Origin: Aphidius gifuensis | Taxonomy: Eukaryota; Arthropoda; Insecta; Hymenoptera; Braconidae | Assembly: GCF_014905175.1 (NCBI RefSeq) | Contig: NC_057792.1 | Coordinates: forward strand, 4,030,001 to 4,094,000 | Direction of reading: 5' to 3' | DNA: 64,000 nt | In this document: positions 1 to 9,803 of the stretch, one piece after another | Layout of the letters: the number at the start of each line of letters is the position of its first letter | Numbering within the stretch: position 1 is the first letter of the stretch | Notes under the pieces: model-generated | Seen by the model: only the letters and a program-made list of their open reading frames with translations | What the model was told of the DNA's origin: nothing | The model's database searches: none | Program-made: the position numbers and the translations under genes

Positions 1-588
1 AAATAATTGTTAAACATGCAATATTATTATATAAAATAATAAAAGAACATTAATTGAACATTTTTGTGTAAAAAAATTACAGATTTTCTTTGATATGTCA
101 AAAGTTATGAAACCTGAACAGATGTCATGACATTTACAACAAAAATATTATTAGCATTTATCTCATAACACAATAAATAATACATATAACCAATAGTAAA
201 ATTATAAATAAATAATTAATTATGGTAATAGCAACAAAAATTTAAATATTTTTTATTATTTAATGTTACAGATGCCAAAAAAAAAAAAAAAACAAAAAGA
301 AAGATACAACAACAAAATAAAATGAAAAAAAAACCTTCGAGACCCTCTACATAACATGCTTCAACAATGATGAATCCCAGATAATGAAAAGATCTTCGAC
401 CATGCTTCATTTCAACTTCAATTGAATCCACAAAATGTTAAATTTGTATAAATCTCAACATTGCATGAGCTATCTAATATGTTTATATCAGCAAACTTTA
501 TCTTGCTTTTACTCATAAAAATCAACAACACGACATGGTGCTGGTGCTATTAATTTCAAACATCATTTTAATGAACTATTTATTGTTG
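1..588. other. AT-rich flank, probable 3' UTR side of the minus-strand gene
   Basis: No confident gene. Read on the minus strand this lies downstream of the stop codon at 589-591. A short minus-strand stretch near 340-425 reads as ordinary protein (VDSIEVEMKHGRR...), but it has no visible splice sites and runs into a poly-A derived tract. I take the region as 3' UTR or intergenic sequence. Confidence 0.3.
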
Positions 589-807
589 TTATTGGTAAAC
601 ATTTACTTGTTGTTGTTTTTCGGCTTCATCAATGTTTACAAAAAATACCTTTGATAAGTCGCTGTTGATGCTAACAATAGAAGCATGTGTTGGTCTGTGG
701 AGCTTTAAGAACACAGTGCCTCTGTCTAAAAGAATGCTAAAAATTTCATCAGTGTCAACAGTGAGATCTTCATTCGAAATTGATAAAACATTTTCAAGTA
801 ATACACA
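589..807 (-). CDS. Probable terminal exon of an unidentified minus-strand gene (partial)
   Basis: Read on the minus strand, a 73-codon frame runs from a TAG acceptor (base 808 side) to TAA at 589-591. The peptide begins CVLLENVLSISNEDLTVDTD, continues with DEIFSILLDRGTVFLKLHRP and ends NIDEAEKQQQVNVYQ. Composition is that of a folded domain: alternating hydrophobic and charged residues, no homopolymers. The reading frame is fully open across a stretch clearly richer in GC than its flanks. I do not recognise the family. The preceding exon should lie to the right; a candidate is at 1320-1450 but the joining phase is not established. The acceptor's pyrimidine tract is weak. This could also be a decaying copy, since no complete gene can be assembled. 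Confidence 0.45.
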   Translation of the reverse strand, partial: CVLLENVLSISNEDLTVDTDEIFSILLDRGTVFLKLHRPTHASIVSINSDLSKVFFVNIDEAEKQQQVNVYQ

Positions 808-1051
808 CTATTTAATAATATTATATTTAATATAATATTTAAATAATAATTGAGCATATTAAGTAGTTATTATCAAGTCAATAAGAAGTATTTATTCAAA
901 GTAATCTATTTTTCTCAATGGTATTCAGTTGATATGATCAAAGAAAAAAAAGACTATATTAATTTATTAAGTGCTGTAAAATTGGTGTTGGTGATAGAGT
1001 ATTTTTTAAAGATTGTTTTTTAAAAAAGTTGTGATGAAAAGTATGACCATA

Positions 1052-1072
1052 GTTGTGTTGTGTTGTGTTGTG
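1052..1072. repeat. Short GTGTT tandem repeat
   Basis: About four copies of a 5-bp unit (gtgtt) at the edge of a GC-richer block. Too short to be more than a local microsatellite. Confidence 0.6.
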
Positions 1073-1120
1073 ATCATTAAATGTGCTTAATGTTGCTGAT
1101 GGAATCATCACATGAACTAC

Positions 1121-1209
1121 ATGGAGTCCATCATCCTCTAGTCTTCATGGAATGCAGTATCCTGAGCAATTTGATGACCATCGTGGGAAGATGAACATCC
1201 GCTTACAAG
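1121..1209 (+). other. GC-richer exon-like block ending in a good plus-strand donor
   Basis: The block stands out from its about 25% GC surroundings. On the plus strand one frame reads SSSLHGMQYPEQFDDHRGKM (then NIRLQ) up to CAAG|GTAGGA at 1209/1210. A possible acceptor (CCTCTAG) lies near 1141. On the minus strand other frames are also partly open. I favour the plus-strand reading because of the donor, but the gene it would belong to is unknown. It could be an upstream non-coding or alternative exon of the BRCA2 transcript, or a relic. Confidence 0.3.
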
Positions 1210-1319
1210 GTAGGATTTTTAATTAATTAATAATTGTATTGATATAATTGCATTTATGATTGAAACTTTGTGATACCTCGTAATAAATTCTTTAGGTCAT
1301 TCTTTTTTTTTTTTACTAC

Positions 1320-1450
1320 GATCAATGTATTTTGTGATAATACAATTTTTATGATATTAATTAGATCACGCGTATTGTTATCGTTATCATGTACATCAGT
1401 GTATATAGAACCACCAAGTAGTTTATCATTGAATCCATTGAAATTTGCTG
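1320..1450 (-). CDS. Possible internal exon of the same minus-strand gene, or a pseudogene piece
   Basis: On the minus strand a frame reads AANFNGFNDKLLGGSIYTDV followed by HDNDNNTRDLINIIKIVLSQ. It is bounded by a possible acceptor AAAG at 1451 and a possible donor GTAGTA at 1319. The composition is that of a real globular protein. The acceptor lacks a pyrimidine tract. Just upstream (1461-1520) another frame reads TESSNGTFKK and would join continuously if a run of nine A (minus strand) had one more base. That points either to a frameshifted relic, to a homopolymer sequencing error, or to chance. Family not recognised. Confidence 0.3.
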
Positions 1451-1551
1451 CTTTAAGCGCAATATTATATTTTATTTTTTTTTAAATGTGCCATTTGAAG
1501 ATTCAGTGCAAGTTTTTTATTTATTCGTTTATTTATTTTTTGGGTAAGTAA

Positions 1552-1583
1552 ATATTTTTTGTTATGCGGATTAGTCAAAATAT
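1552..1583 (+). repeat. Left copy of a perfect 32-bp direct repeat
   Basis: Identical over 32 bases to 3101-3132; its core is GTTATGCGGATTAGTCAAAA. It lies 8 bases after a strong donor-like site (TGG|GTAAGT at 1543/1545). The identity ends sharply on both sides. Confidence 0.8.
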
Positions 1584-3100
1584 GTTAAATGTATATATTT
1601 ATATCAAATTAATACATATTGTTGTTATCAATGATAATTGGAGGATTAATAAAATTATTGATAATAGAATAAAATAGAAAGAAATATTAATTTTGATTTG
1701 ATTATTTAATGTAATTTTTGAAAATTATTTTATTTAATTTTGTGGATAAAGGTGCTCGAATATGTTGCTAAATGTTAATTATGTGTTAATTTATTTATTA
1801 ATGGAATTATTTAATAATGATGAAAAAGTTATTTTACTAAAAATGTTTACACAATTCTAGAGTCATGTGTTAAATGTGAATCATACTTTATTTCTATATT
1901 TTGAAATTACTGGAAATATTATTATGTATTTCTTGATATTAGCATGAATAATGCTGATTTTTTATCATTGATCTATAGAAATATTGCTGAGTACTATTTT
2001 ATGAGTCTCAGAAGATCATCTCATCAATGATAATGAAAATGCCGAGTAATATTTCCAGGAGCTATTATATCAATAAAATAAAAAGGCACCATAATTAAGT
2101 ATTGGATTAAATTTTTAGCTTATCAGAAATAATGTATTTAAAATTTTAAAAATAGAAATTGATGGATTACGACAATAATTGTCGAACAATTTATATATTT
2201 AATCATATTTATTTATTTAAATAAGAAATAGTTATATTACAATTACAATATTTATTTGTTATTATTGATGTAAAATTCATTTTATAGGTGCAAATTATTG
2301 ATAATGAATAAAATAATCAAAAAGAAAGATGTTTAAAAATATGAACCATTTAAGAACATATAAATTTTGTCTTCTTGTAAAATCAATGTACAAAATTAAT
2401 ACAAAAATGTTATTTTCATGATGAAAAATTATTATCATTATTTATTATCGAAATACAATTGTTAATAATCAATTTGAAACAATCTATTATTTTCAGTGAA
2501 ATAAAATTGTTATTATCAATTAAATCATGATTTTGTAAATGTATTCATAACATAAAGACACCATGGAATTGTTAATAAACAATTACATGAGTAAAATAAT
2601 GAATTTGTAAAATAATTATTGAAAAACTTGCTGATGAATTAAGCATTCATAATAAACTTGAAAATAATTGTTAATTAACTTTTTATTACATGTCATCAAA
2701 CAATTAATTTATTTATAAATATTATTTGAATTCAAGTTATTGTTTATTCAATAAATGTAATTTCAATATGATTGAATTTGTTTATAAAATTTTGTAAACC
2801 ATATTTTTGTTATTTGTTGTAAAATGTATAAATTGATTTCATTTACGTTATTTAAAATAGATTATCGTGGAATGTAGTTAATTATTATTTATTTATAATT
2901 GCATTAATATTCTTTTTATTTATAACAATTCAATTAAATATTGGTAGCAAGTTATGATTAATATTTTTGATATTAAAATTTATTTAATAATGTATGATAA
3001 TACATTGTATATGTTAGTATATAATTTATGATGCATTTTAATTAATGATTCAATAATTTGTGTATTTGAATAACAAGTTTTTCATGTGCGTTTTACATAT
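1584..3100. other. AT-rich spacer between the 32-bp repeats
   Basis: About 1.5 kb with no open frame of note, no recognisable exon and no terminal inverted repeat seen by eye. It consists of A/T-rich single-copy-looking sequence. It may be intron or intergenic DNA. Confidence 0.5.
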
Positions 3101-3132
3101 ATATTTTTTGTTATGCGGATTAGTCAAAATAT
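3101..3132 (+). repeat. Right copy of the perfect 32-bp direct repeat
   Basis: Matches 1552-1583 exactly, and lies about 300 bp upstream of the BRCA2 start codon, just ahead of the presumed promoter or leader exon. Confidence 0.8.
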
Positions 3133-3149
3133 TTCGTAAATTTTCAAAT

Positions 3150-3251
3150 AATGTTCAGCCATTTTGGTGCATATGATTTTTTAATAAGAAGATGGTTGTA
3201 CTTGATGTCGACCCTGTTAAAATAACAGATGGCGTTCATCTGGAGTTCCAG
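3150..3251 (+). promoter_or_regulatory. Presumed BRCA2 promoter and 5' leader exon
   Basis: A GC-richer patch begins with GCCATTTTGG (a Pho/YY1-like GCCAT core) near 3161. It ends at TTCCAG|GTAAAG (3251/3252), a good donor. Within it an ATG at 3192 opens a 20-codon frame beginning MVVLDVDPVKIT, in phase 0 at the donor. I cannot join that frame to the BRCA2 frame: the phase-0 continuations I tried reach stops. It is therefore best read as a leader exon carrying a short upstream frame. It could instead be the first exon of another product. Confidence 0.35.
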
Positions 3252-3434
3252 GTAAAGAAAAAAGAGAGCTCCTATTGAGAGAAAGAGAGAGAAAAAGTAT
3301 TGTTTTCATCAAAAAAGAAAAGAAAAAAAATAATAAACACATGTATTTATTAATTATCATGAAATAATTATCACAAATAATCATTGTTGGTGTTGATTTA
3401 TTGAATAAATTTTGGTGAAAAATTAAGTTTATCA

Positions 3435-6400
3435 ATGGAAGATTTTGCTGGAGGAGAATCTGAAAATGAAGATTTATTCTCAGGTTAGTAAAAGTTTTAA
3501 TTTTCAATATGTTAATAATTTTTCAACAACATATATCAAAGAATAAATAATAAATTTGATACTTTGTTTATGTTGTACAGATGATGATGGCTCAGGAAAA
3601 GATGATAAATTGAGTCCTAATGTCATCGAGTTAAATACACAAACTGCTTATTTACTGGCTAGTCCAGTGTTTCCTTTTCATGATGAGGATAATATTGAGT
3701 AAATATATTTATTTATATTATGTATATTTATTTAGATTATATAATTGTTAATTTTTATGATTTTTAGAACTCCTGGAAAACCAGTTATTCCAAAAACTCC
3801 ATTGAGTCTTGTTCCATTTATGACAAAAGAAAAAAGTCAGACTGGCTGGACCAGTGATCTTGAAACTCCAGTGACTGATAGAAATAACAAAAAAGATTCT
3901 GACAATATAGATAAAGCTAATGATGATGATTATCATCAATGTACACCTAAAAATGCACCAGTTTCAATTGCACAAGATGAAGTGGTTCCAGGATCACCAG
4001 TTGTATCATCAAAAAAATCAAAAAGACGCACAAAAAGACGAATATTTAATAAAGATATTATGAAAAATTCAACTAATGATGATACAATTGCACCTGATAA
4101 TAATTCTAACAAAGAAAATTCATCTAAAAAAATAAATATTAATTTACAAGTTGAAAATGTTAATAACGACAATAATATAGTACCTGAAATTGATAATTTA
4201 ATTAAAAAATATGAAGATTTACGTAATTCAAGTACATGTTTTAATTCAAATAATAAAAGTTCTATTGATCATTCAAATGATATATGTAATGATATATTTG
4301 TTAATAATTTAAAAGCTCTTGATACAGCTGATAAAATACATTGTAAAACTAATAAAAAAAATTTAATAGTTTTAAAAAAATCAAATGAACCACAAGAATA
4401 CGTATCATTTACAAAAATATGTCAAGATGTTAATAAAGAAGCATCATTTTTAAATGACGAAGAATATCATGATGATATTTCAAATGTAACATTTTCAACT
4501 TGGGATACATATCAAAGTCTAGAAAAAATTAATAAATCTATTGATGATGATTTTCTTGGATTCACTAAAGAAGATCAATCTAAAAGTCAAAATTTATTAT
4601 TAAAATTTGAACGTTTATTTCAATTTGATAAACAAGATAATTTTGATGATACAATTTTATTACAAAAAAATGATTTTAATGATGTTTTAAGCTGTGAAAA
4701 AATTTCTAGTGATGATGAACCAGTTAAAGAATCACAAGAAAATTGTTTTAATGAATTAATGGAATGTGAAAAAGTTGATACCAGTGATGAACCAGTTGTA
4801 ACAGAAGAAAATAAATTAAATAAGTTAATGAAATGTGAAAAAGTTGATGGTAATGATGAACCAGTTGTAACACAAGAAAATGATGAATTAAATGAATTAA
4901 TGGAATGTGAAAAAATTGATACCAGTGATGAACCAGTTGTAACACAAAAAAATGATTTTAATGGATTTTTAAAATGTGAAAAAGAAGCTAGCAGTGATAT
5001 TGCTGAAAAAATAAGATTACATTATGAATCTTATGTTGACAAAATATCTGAAAAATCAAATATCAAAAATAGAATTTATTTAGAGCCACAACCAATTGAT
5101 GAGCCAATTTTACTTCCACCAATTGCTATTCGTATTAAATCTGAATTTATAAATGCACATACAAAAAAAGAATTATTAGTTGATTTAAATAGAGTTAATG
5201 ATGCCTGGTCATTGATGACATATGAATATAATATTGATAAACTTATTTATAAAAATTCACAACCAAATTTATCATTAAATATAACTGATAATTTTAAATC
5301 ACCATCAATTAATTATAGTAATAAAGATGATGAAGATATTAAAATGAATAGTGAATTTAAAACTGCTGCTGGAAAAGAATTAATAATTTATAAGACAACA
5401 TTGACAAGAGCTGATTCATTGCTTAGTAAAAATGTTGGAATAAATAAGGCTGAAGATAATTTAAATCAAGCTGGTATTGCAGCAGTATTTGCTCATCAAG
5501 AAAATTTTAATAAATCTAAAATTGATAAAATATCAAATGAACCAGTTAACAAAGTACCTGATGTTGTAGCCTTGATGGCTCAACCAATACAACTATCTAC
5601 ATTTGAAACATCTTCTTTAAATAATAATGATAAAAAAAAAACAGTTGCAATGATTGATACTCCTGCAAAAGCTCATGAGCCATTCAACAATAAATTTGAT
5701 GTAAATATTTCTTCAGATAAATTTCAAACACCAAGTGGATCATCAAATGGCTTTTCAACATTTAGTGTATCAAATTCTCCAGCAGCAACATTCACCTGGG
5801 GTCATGGTAAAAGTGTAAATATATCTGAAAAAGCATTGGCTCTTGCTGCAAAACAATTTAATGATGTTTCCGAAGAAGATTCTCTAAAAATGCTAGAAAA
5901 AAAAACAATTAATAATTCAGGTGGTTTTAAAAATCCATTAGTTAATCGTACTCCTGGTGGTTTTATATCTCATCGTAAAACTAAAAGTTTAGGGCTAATG
6001 AATGATACACCAAAAAGTACGTCATTTGTAAAAACATCAACTACACCATCAGGTTTTTCAACTTGTAGAGGCAAGACAATAAGTGCATCAAAAAATTCTT
6101 TATTAAAAGCACAAGCAAATTTTAATAATGATAATGATGATAAAATTAATCAAACAAAATTACCATTATCAAATTTATCAAGAGCAAGTACCAGTGGTGG
6201 TTTTGGAAGAGCAACATCAAAATTAAAACTACAATTTAATGAAGATTTTAGTGATATAAAAAATGTAAATATAACAACACCAACTTCAACTGGTTTTCAA
6301 ACAAATAATTCTTGTTTTACAACAGCCAAAGGTAACTCAATAAATTTATCTGAAAATGTATTATTAAAAGCAAAATCAATATTTAATGAAGATGATTTAG

Positions 6401-9048
6401 ATAGTTTTGATGAAAGTTGTTTGTTGGATATAAAAAATTTAAAGAAAAAAATTGAAAGTAGATCTGCTGGAATTTGTGATTCAGCAAAAAGAAAAATGTC
6501 ACTTGATGACATTACTCCATTTGGACGTAAAAGATCACGTCTTGGTACGTCAACAGATCTTCAAGCTCGTAAATTATTTGATGAAACTGATCAAGATGAT
6601 TGTCAGTCAATATGTTTGGATAGTAATAATAAAAATAAATCAAATGAATTAAATGACACATTGACTGATGAATTATCAGCAGCAACAGCAGCATTTGAAG
6701 AAGATGATAAACACTCGACATCAAGTTTAGATGATCATTATGATACTAAAACAGCATGTTTATCATCATCATCATCAACAACAACAACAACAGATACTAA
6801 AAATAATGAAAAAATACATAAAACATCACTAACACCAAATTATCATGATTCAATACCAGATGATTTTGTTTTTGATACACAATATTCTTTTGACGAGCAT
6901 ACAATTTGCAATAATAAAATTGATAAAGAATTATTATCCATGAAAATAAAACAACAAGAAAATATTATAAAACAAAAAAAAATTACTCGTGAAAAAACAA
7001 ATCCTGGTTATTTATTAAAATTAAAATTAAATAATACAAATAATAAAATAAAACTTGAAAATTTATCTGATAATAATAAACAATTACCATTACAACGTAG
7101 TCCAAGTGAACTTGAAGAAAATAAAATTGATACACAAGTATTGACAATTGATTCAACAACTGCATCTTCTTATAAATTTAATTTAACTGAATTTAATGAT
7201 AAAAAAAATACGATTGGTATTGATTTAAATGACGGTGTATATTTATTACCAAATGATGATAATATTGCAAGTATAGATGAATTTAAAAGATCATTTTTAG
7301 CAAGTCCAGGTGTTGATACAAATTTATTACCAAATGGATGGTTTGAAAATCATTATAAATGGATTATATGGAAACTTGCATCAATGGATAGATTAAATTT
7401 TAATAACTTAACAAGATCATTAACACCACAAAATGTCATGGGACAATTAAAATATCGATATGATCGTGAAATTGATCGTTCTGAAAGATCACCTATAAGA
7501 AAAATTATGGAAAAAGATGATGTATCAACAAGAAGAATGGTACTATGTGTATCACGTATTATTACAACATCAAGAGTATCAGATAGTAATAGACCAATAT
7601 CTGAATTAGAATTAACTGATGGCTGGTATTCAATTATTGCAACAATTGATAGTTCACTTAATTATTATGTTAATATTAATAGAATAAAAATTGGAACAAA
7701 ATTAATGATATATGGTGGTCAATTACTAAATTTAGATGATGGTACATATCCACTTGATGCATCAAATAATGTTAGATTAAAAATATCAGCAAATTCAACA
7801 CGTCGTGCTAAATGGTATACAAAATTAGGCTATCAATTACAAAAAGGACCAATGACATTAAATTTAAAAGATATAAAATCAAATGGTGGATTAATTGGTA
7901 AAATTATTGTAACAATTGCACGTGTATATCCATTATTATATAGAGAAAAACTTAAAAATGGTGAAACAATATATAGAAATTCAAGATGTGAAGAAAAAGC
8001 AGTTGCTCAATTTGAAAAAGAATGTCAAACAAAAATTGATACAATGTGTTTAGCTTATCAATTAAAAAAATCAAATAATAATAATAATAGTAATAATAAT
8101 TTAGATAATAATAGTAAAATTGAACCAAGAAATGTTTCACCTTGTTTAAAATTATTAATAACAGATGGTTTTGCATATGGTATTATGACAATATGGTCAA
8201 GTGCTGAAGAATGTAGTGAAATATTAAAAGAAACAAGTTGTATTGAAATTATAAATTCAAATGCAAGTGGTATGCATTCAAAAGAATTACAGCTAACATC
8301 AAATAGATGGACGACTATTCATGAATATGATAAAAATAATAAATATTATAAAAATATAAATTTTTCAATACGTTGTTTTACACCAATAACTGAAATATCA
8401 TCAATTAATTTTTCACCAGCATATAATGAATTTGATACAATTGGTATTGTTGTATCAATTGGTCCAGCACCACATGGAATGAAAAATTTTGAAACAATGA
8501 ATATTGCATATAAAAATAATGATAATATTGATTCTTATTTATCAATATTATTTTGGCAAGGTATATCTGCATATGGTTATTCGGAAATATCAAATATTGG
8601 CTCATTTTTATTAATTAAAAATTTACAATGGCGTAGAAATACAAATCGTAGTACAATACCAGTTGCATTTTGTACTGAACGTACTGTTATTAGTAAAAAT
8701 TCACGTCAAATTAATCATTTACGTGATGAATTTGATGCATTTATTAAAAGAATTAATGATACACAAGAATATATTATAAATTCAGCTGATAAAATACGTA
8801 TTGAAATTGCTAAAAAAACACCTGGTACAACACCAATTTATTGTCCAACACCAACATTTTCAATAAATAAAATTCGTGATACACCAGAAGATGATGCTAA
8901 AAAAAAATCAATCAAAAATAGAATTGATAAACTTAAAAATTATGGTCCAGCACCATCATTATCACCAATAAATATTACAAAAAGTTCAAGAGTATCATTG
9001 GATTTTCGTTCACCAATTATTGAAAATAAAAAATTCAACAAGCCATAA
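3435..9048 (+). CDS. BRCA2: BRCA2 orthologue, RAD51-loading recombination mediator
   Basis: Three exons: 3435-3483, 3581-3698 and 3768-9048, with introns of 97 and 69 bp; the phases join cleanly to give about 1815 residues. In vertebrates BRCA2 loads RAD51 onto single-stranded DNA in the nucleus. Visible parts (residues of the joined protein): a W-T-S-D-L-E-T-P motif at 83-90; a five-unit acidic tandem repeat at 357-466; four BRC-like repeats starting near 586 (FKTAAGKE), 731 (FTWGHGKS), 819 (FSTCRGKT) and 906 (FTTAKGNS), each followed by the helical second half. Then come the helical domain from about 1212 (GVYLLPN, WIIWKLASMD, LKYRYDREID), OB1 from about 1313 (LTDGWYSIIATID, KISANSTRRAKWYTKLG), OB2 from about 1445 and OB3 from about 1593 (NEFDTIGIVVSIG, NLQWRR). 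The tail has several S/T-P sites. It is about half the length of the vertebrate protein. The start ATG is in frame through both small exons, and the encoded N terminus is coherent. AATAAA follows at 9078. Confidence 0.93.
4669..4998 (+). repeat. In-frame tandem repeat inside BRCA2, about five acidic units
   Basis: Units of roughly 21-27 codons follow the pattern NELMECEKVDTSDEPVVTQE. They are recognisable five times, the outer copies more diverged (DVLSCEKISSDDEPV at the start, GFLKCEKEASSD at the end). The central copies are close to identical in DNA, which implies recent unequal exchange or slippage. They lie before the BRC repeats, in a region expected to be disordered. Confidence 0.85.
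7984..8136 (+). other. Shortened Tower segment of BRCA2 OB2
   Basis: In human BRCA2 a long antiparallel helix pair with a three-helix tip (the Tower, about 130 residues) projects from OB2, between a segment like EEEKEAAKYVE and one like TTVWKLRIV. Here the same anchors (CEEKAVAQFEKE and SPCLKLLITDG) are separated by only about 50 residues. These include an Asn/Ser-rich low-complexity stretch in place of the helical tip. The boundary placement is by eye. Confidence 0.75.
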
Positions 9049-9077
9049 ATATAAACTGTGATCAATTATATTATTAA

Positions 9078-9083
9078 AATAAA
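9078..9083 (+). terminator. Likely BRCA2 polyadenylation signal
   Basis: AATAAA 30 bases after the stop codon, in a very AT-rich 3' region, so chance matches are common. Confidence 0.4.
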
Positions 9084-9349
9084 TTAATTTGTATTATTTT
9101 CTTGTTAGAAAAAATTTTGATTAAGATCATTAATTATAAAAGAGAAAATATATATTTTTTTTTTTTTTTTTAAACTAAATATATTGTTATTGATAAATTT
9201 AATGATTAAATGGTTTTATTTATTTATTTATCAATTATCCTATAGAAGATTTAATGTTGATAAAGTTTTATATCATAATTTAAATAACTAGTTTGTTAAT
9301 AAATAATTCTATAATAATGGGTAATTTTGATATGTACAAAGTATAAAAT

Positions 9350-9500
9350 AAACGCATGCGCGATAGTGTCATTGTCTGCAGGTAGTAATAGTAATAACAC
9401 AAAGTTTACTGAAGAAATAAGAAGGGGAGTTTGTTGGTCGATGGTATTTATTGCTATTACTGTGGTTTAGTTTGATACAAAACGTTAAAGAACTTGGTTT
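9350..9500 (+). promoter_or_regulatory. Promoter or 5' UTR block of the coiled-coil gene
   Basis: GC-richer stretch between two same-strand genes (GCATGCGCGATAGTG, then TCTGCAGGTAGT). Its distance of about 400 bp from the ATG at 9804 fits a transcription start and leader. No TATA box is clear. Confidence 0.35.
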
Positions 9501-9803
9501 TCTTTATTATCCTGATAAATATTAAATTAACAAGTGCAACAACAACAAAATATCGTGCAACATTTAATCTCATGTAACATCAATTAATTTTCTCATCAAT
9601 TTACACACACCAAATGAGAAATCATTAATTAACAATGTGATTTTATTTGATAATAATCACAGTGTCTACAAAAAAAGAAAAAAAAAAACAATATAAATTT
9701 AAAAATGTAAAAGAAAAATAAAATTAACTAGAGAAATTTTATCAATGATAATATTTTCATTCAAAATATTTTTCAATAAATATTTTTAATATTATATTTC
9801 ATA

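Noticed and set aside
4748..4945. Minus-strand open frame inside BRCA2 with an HHW repeat
   Set aside because: It is the antisense shadow of the tandem repeat in BRCA2.
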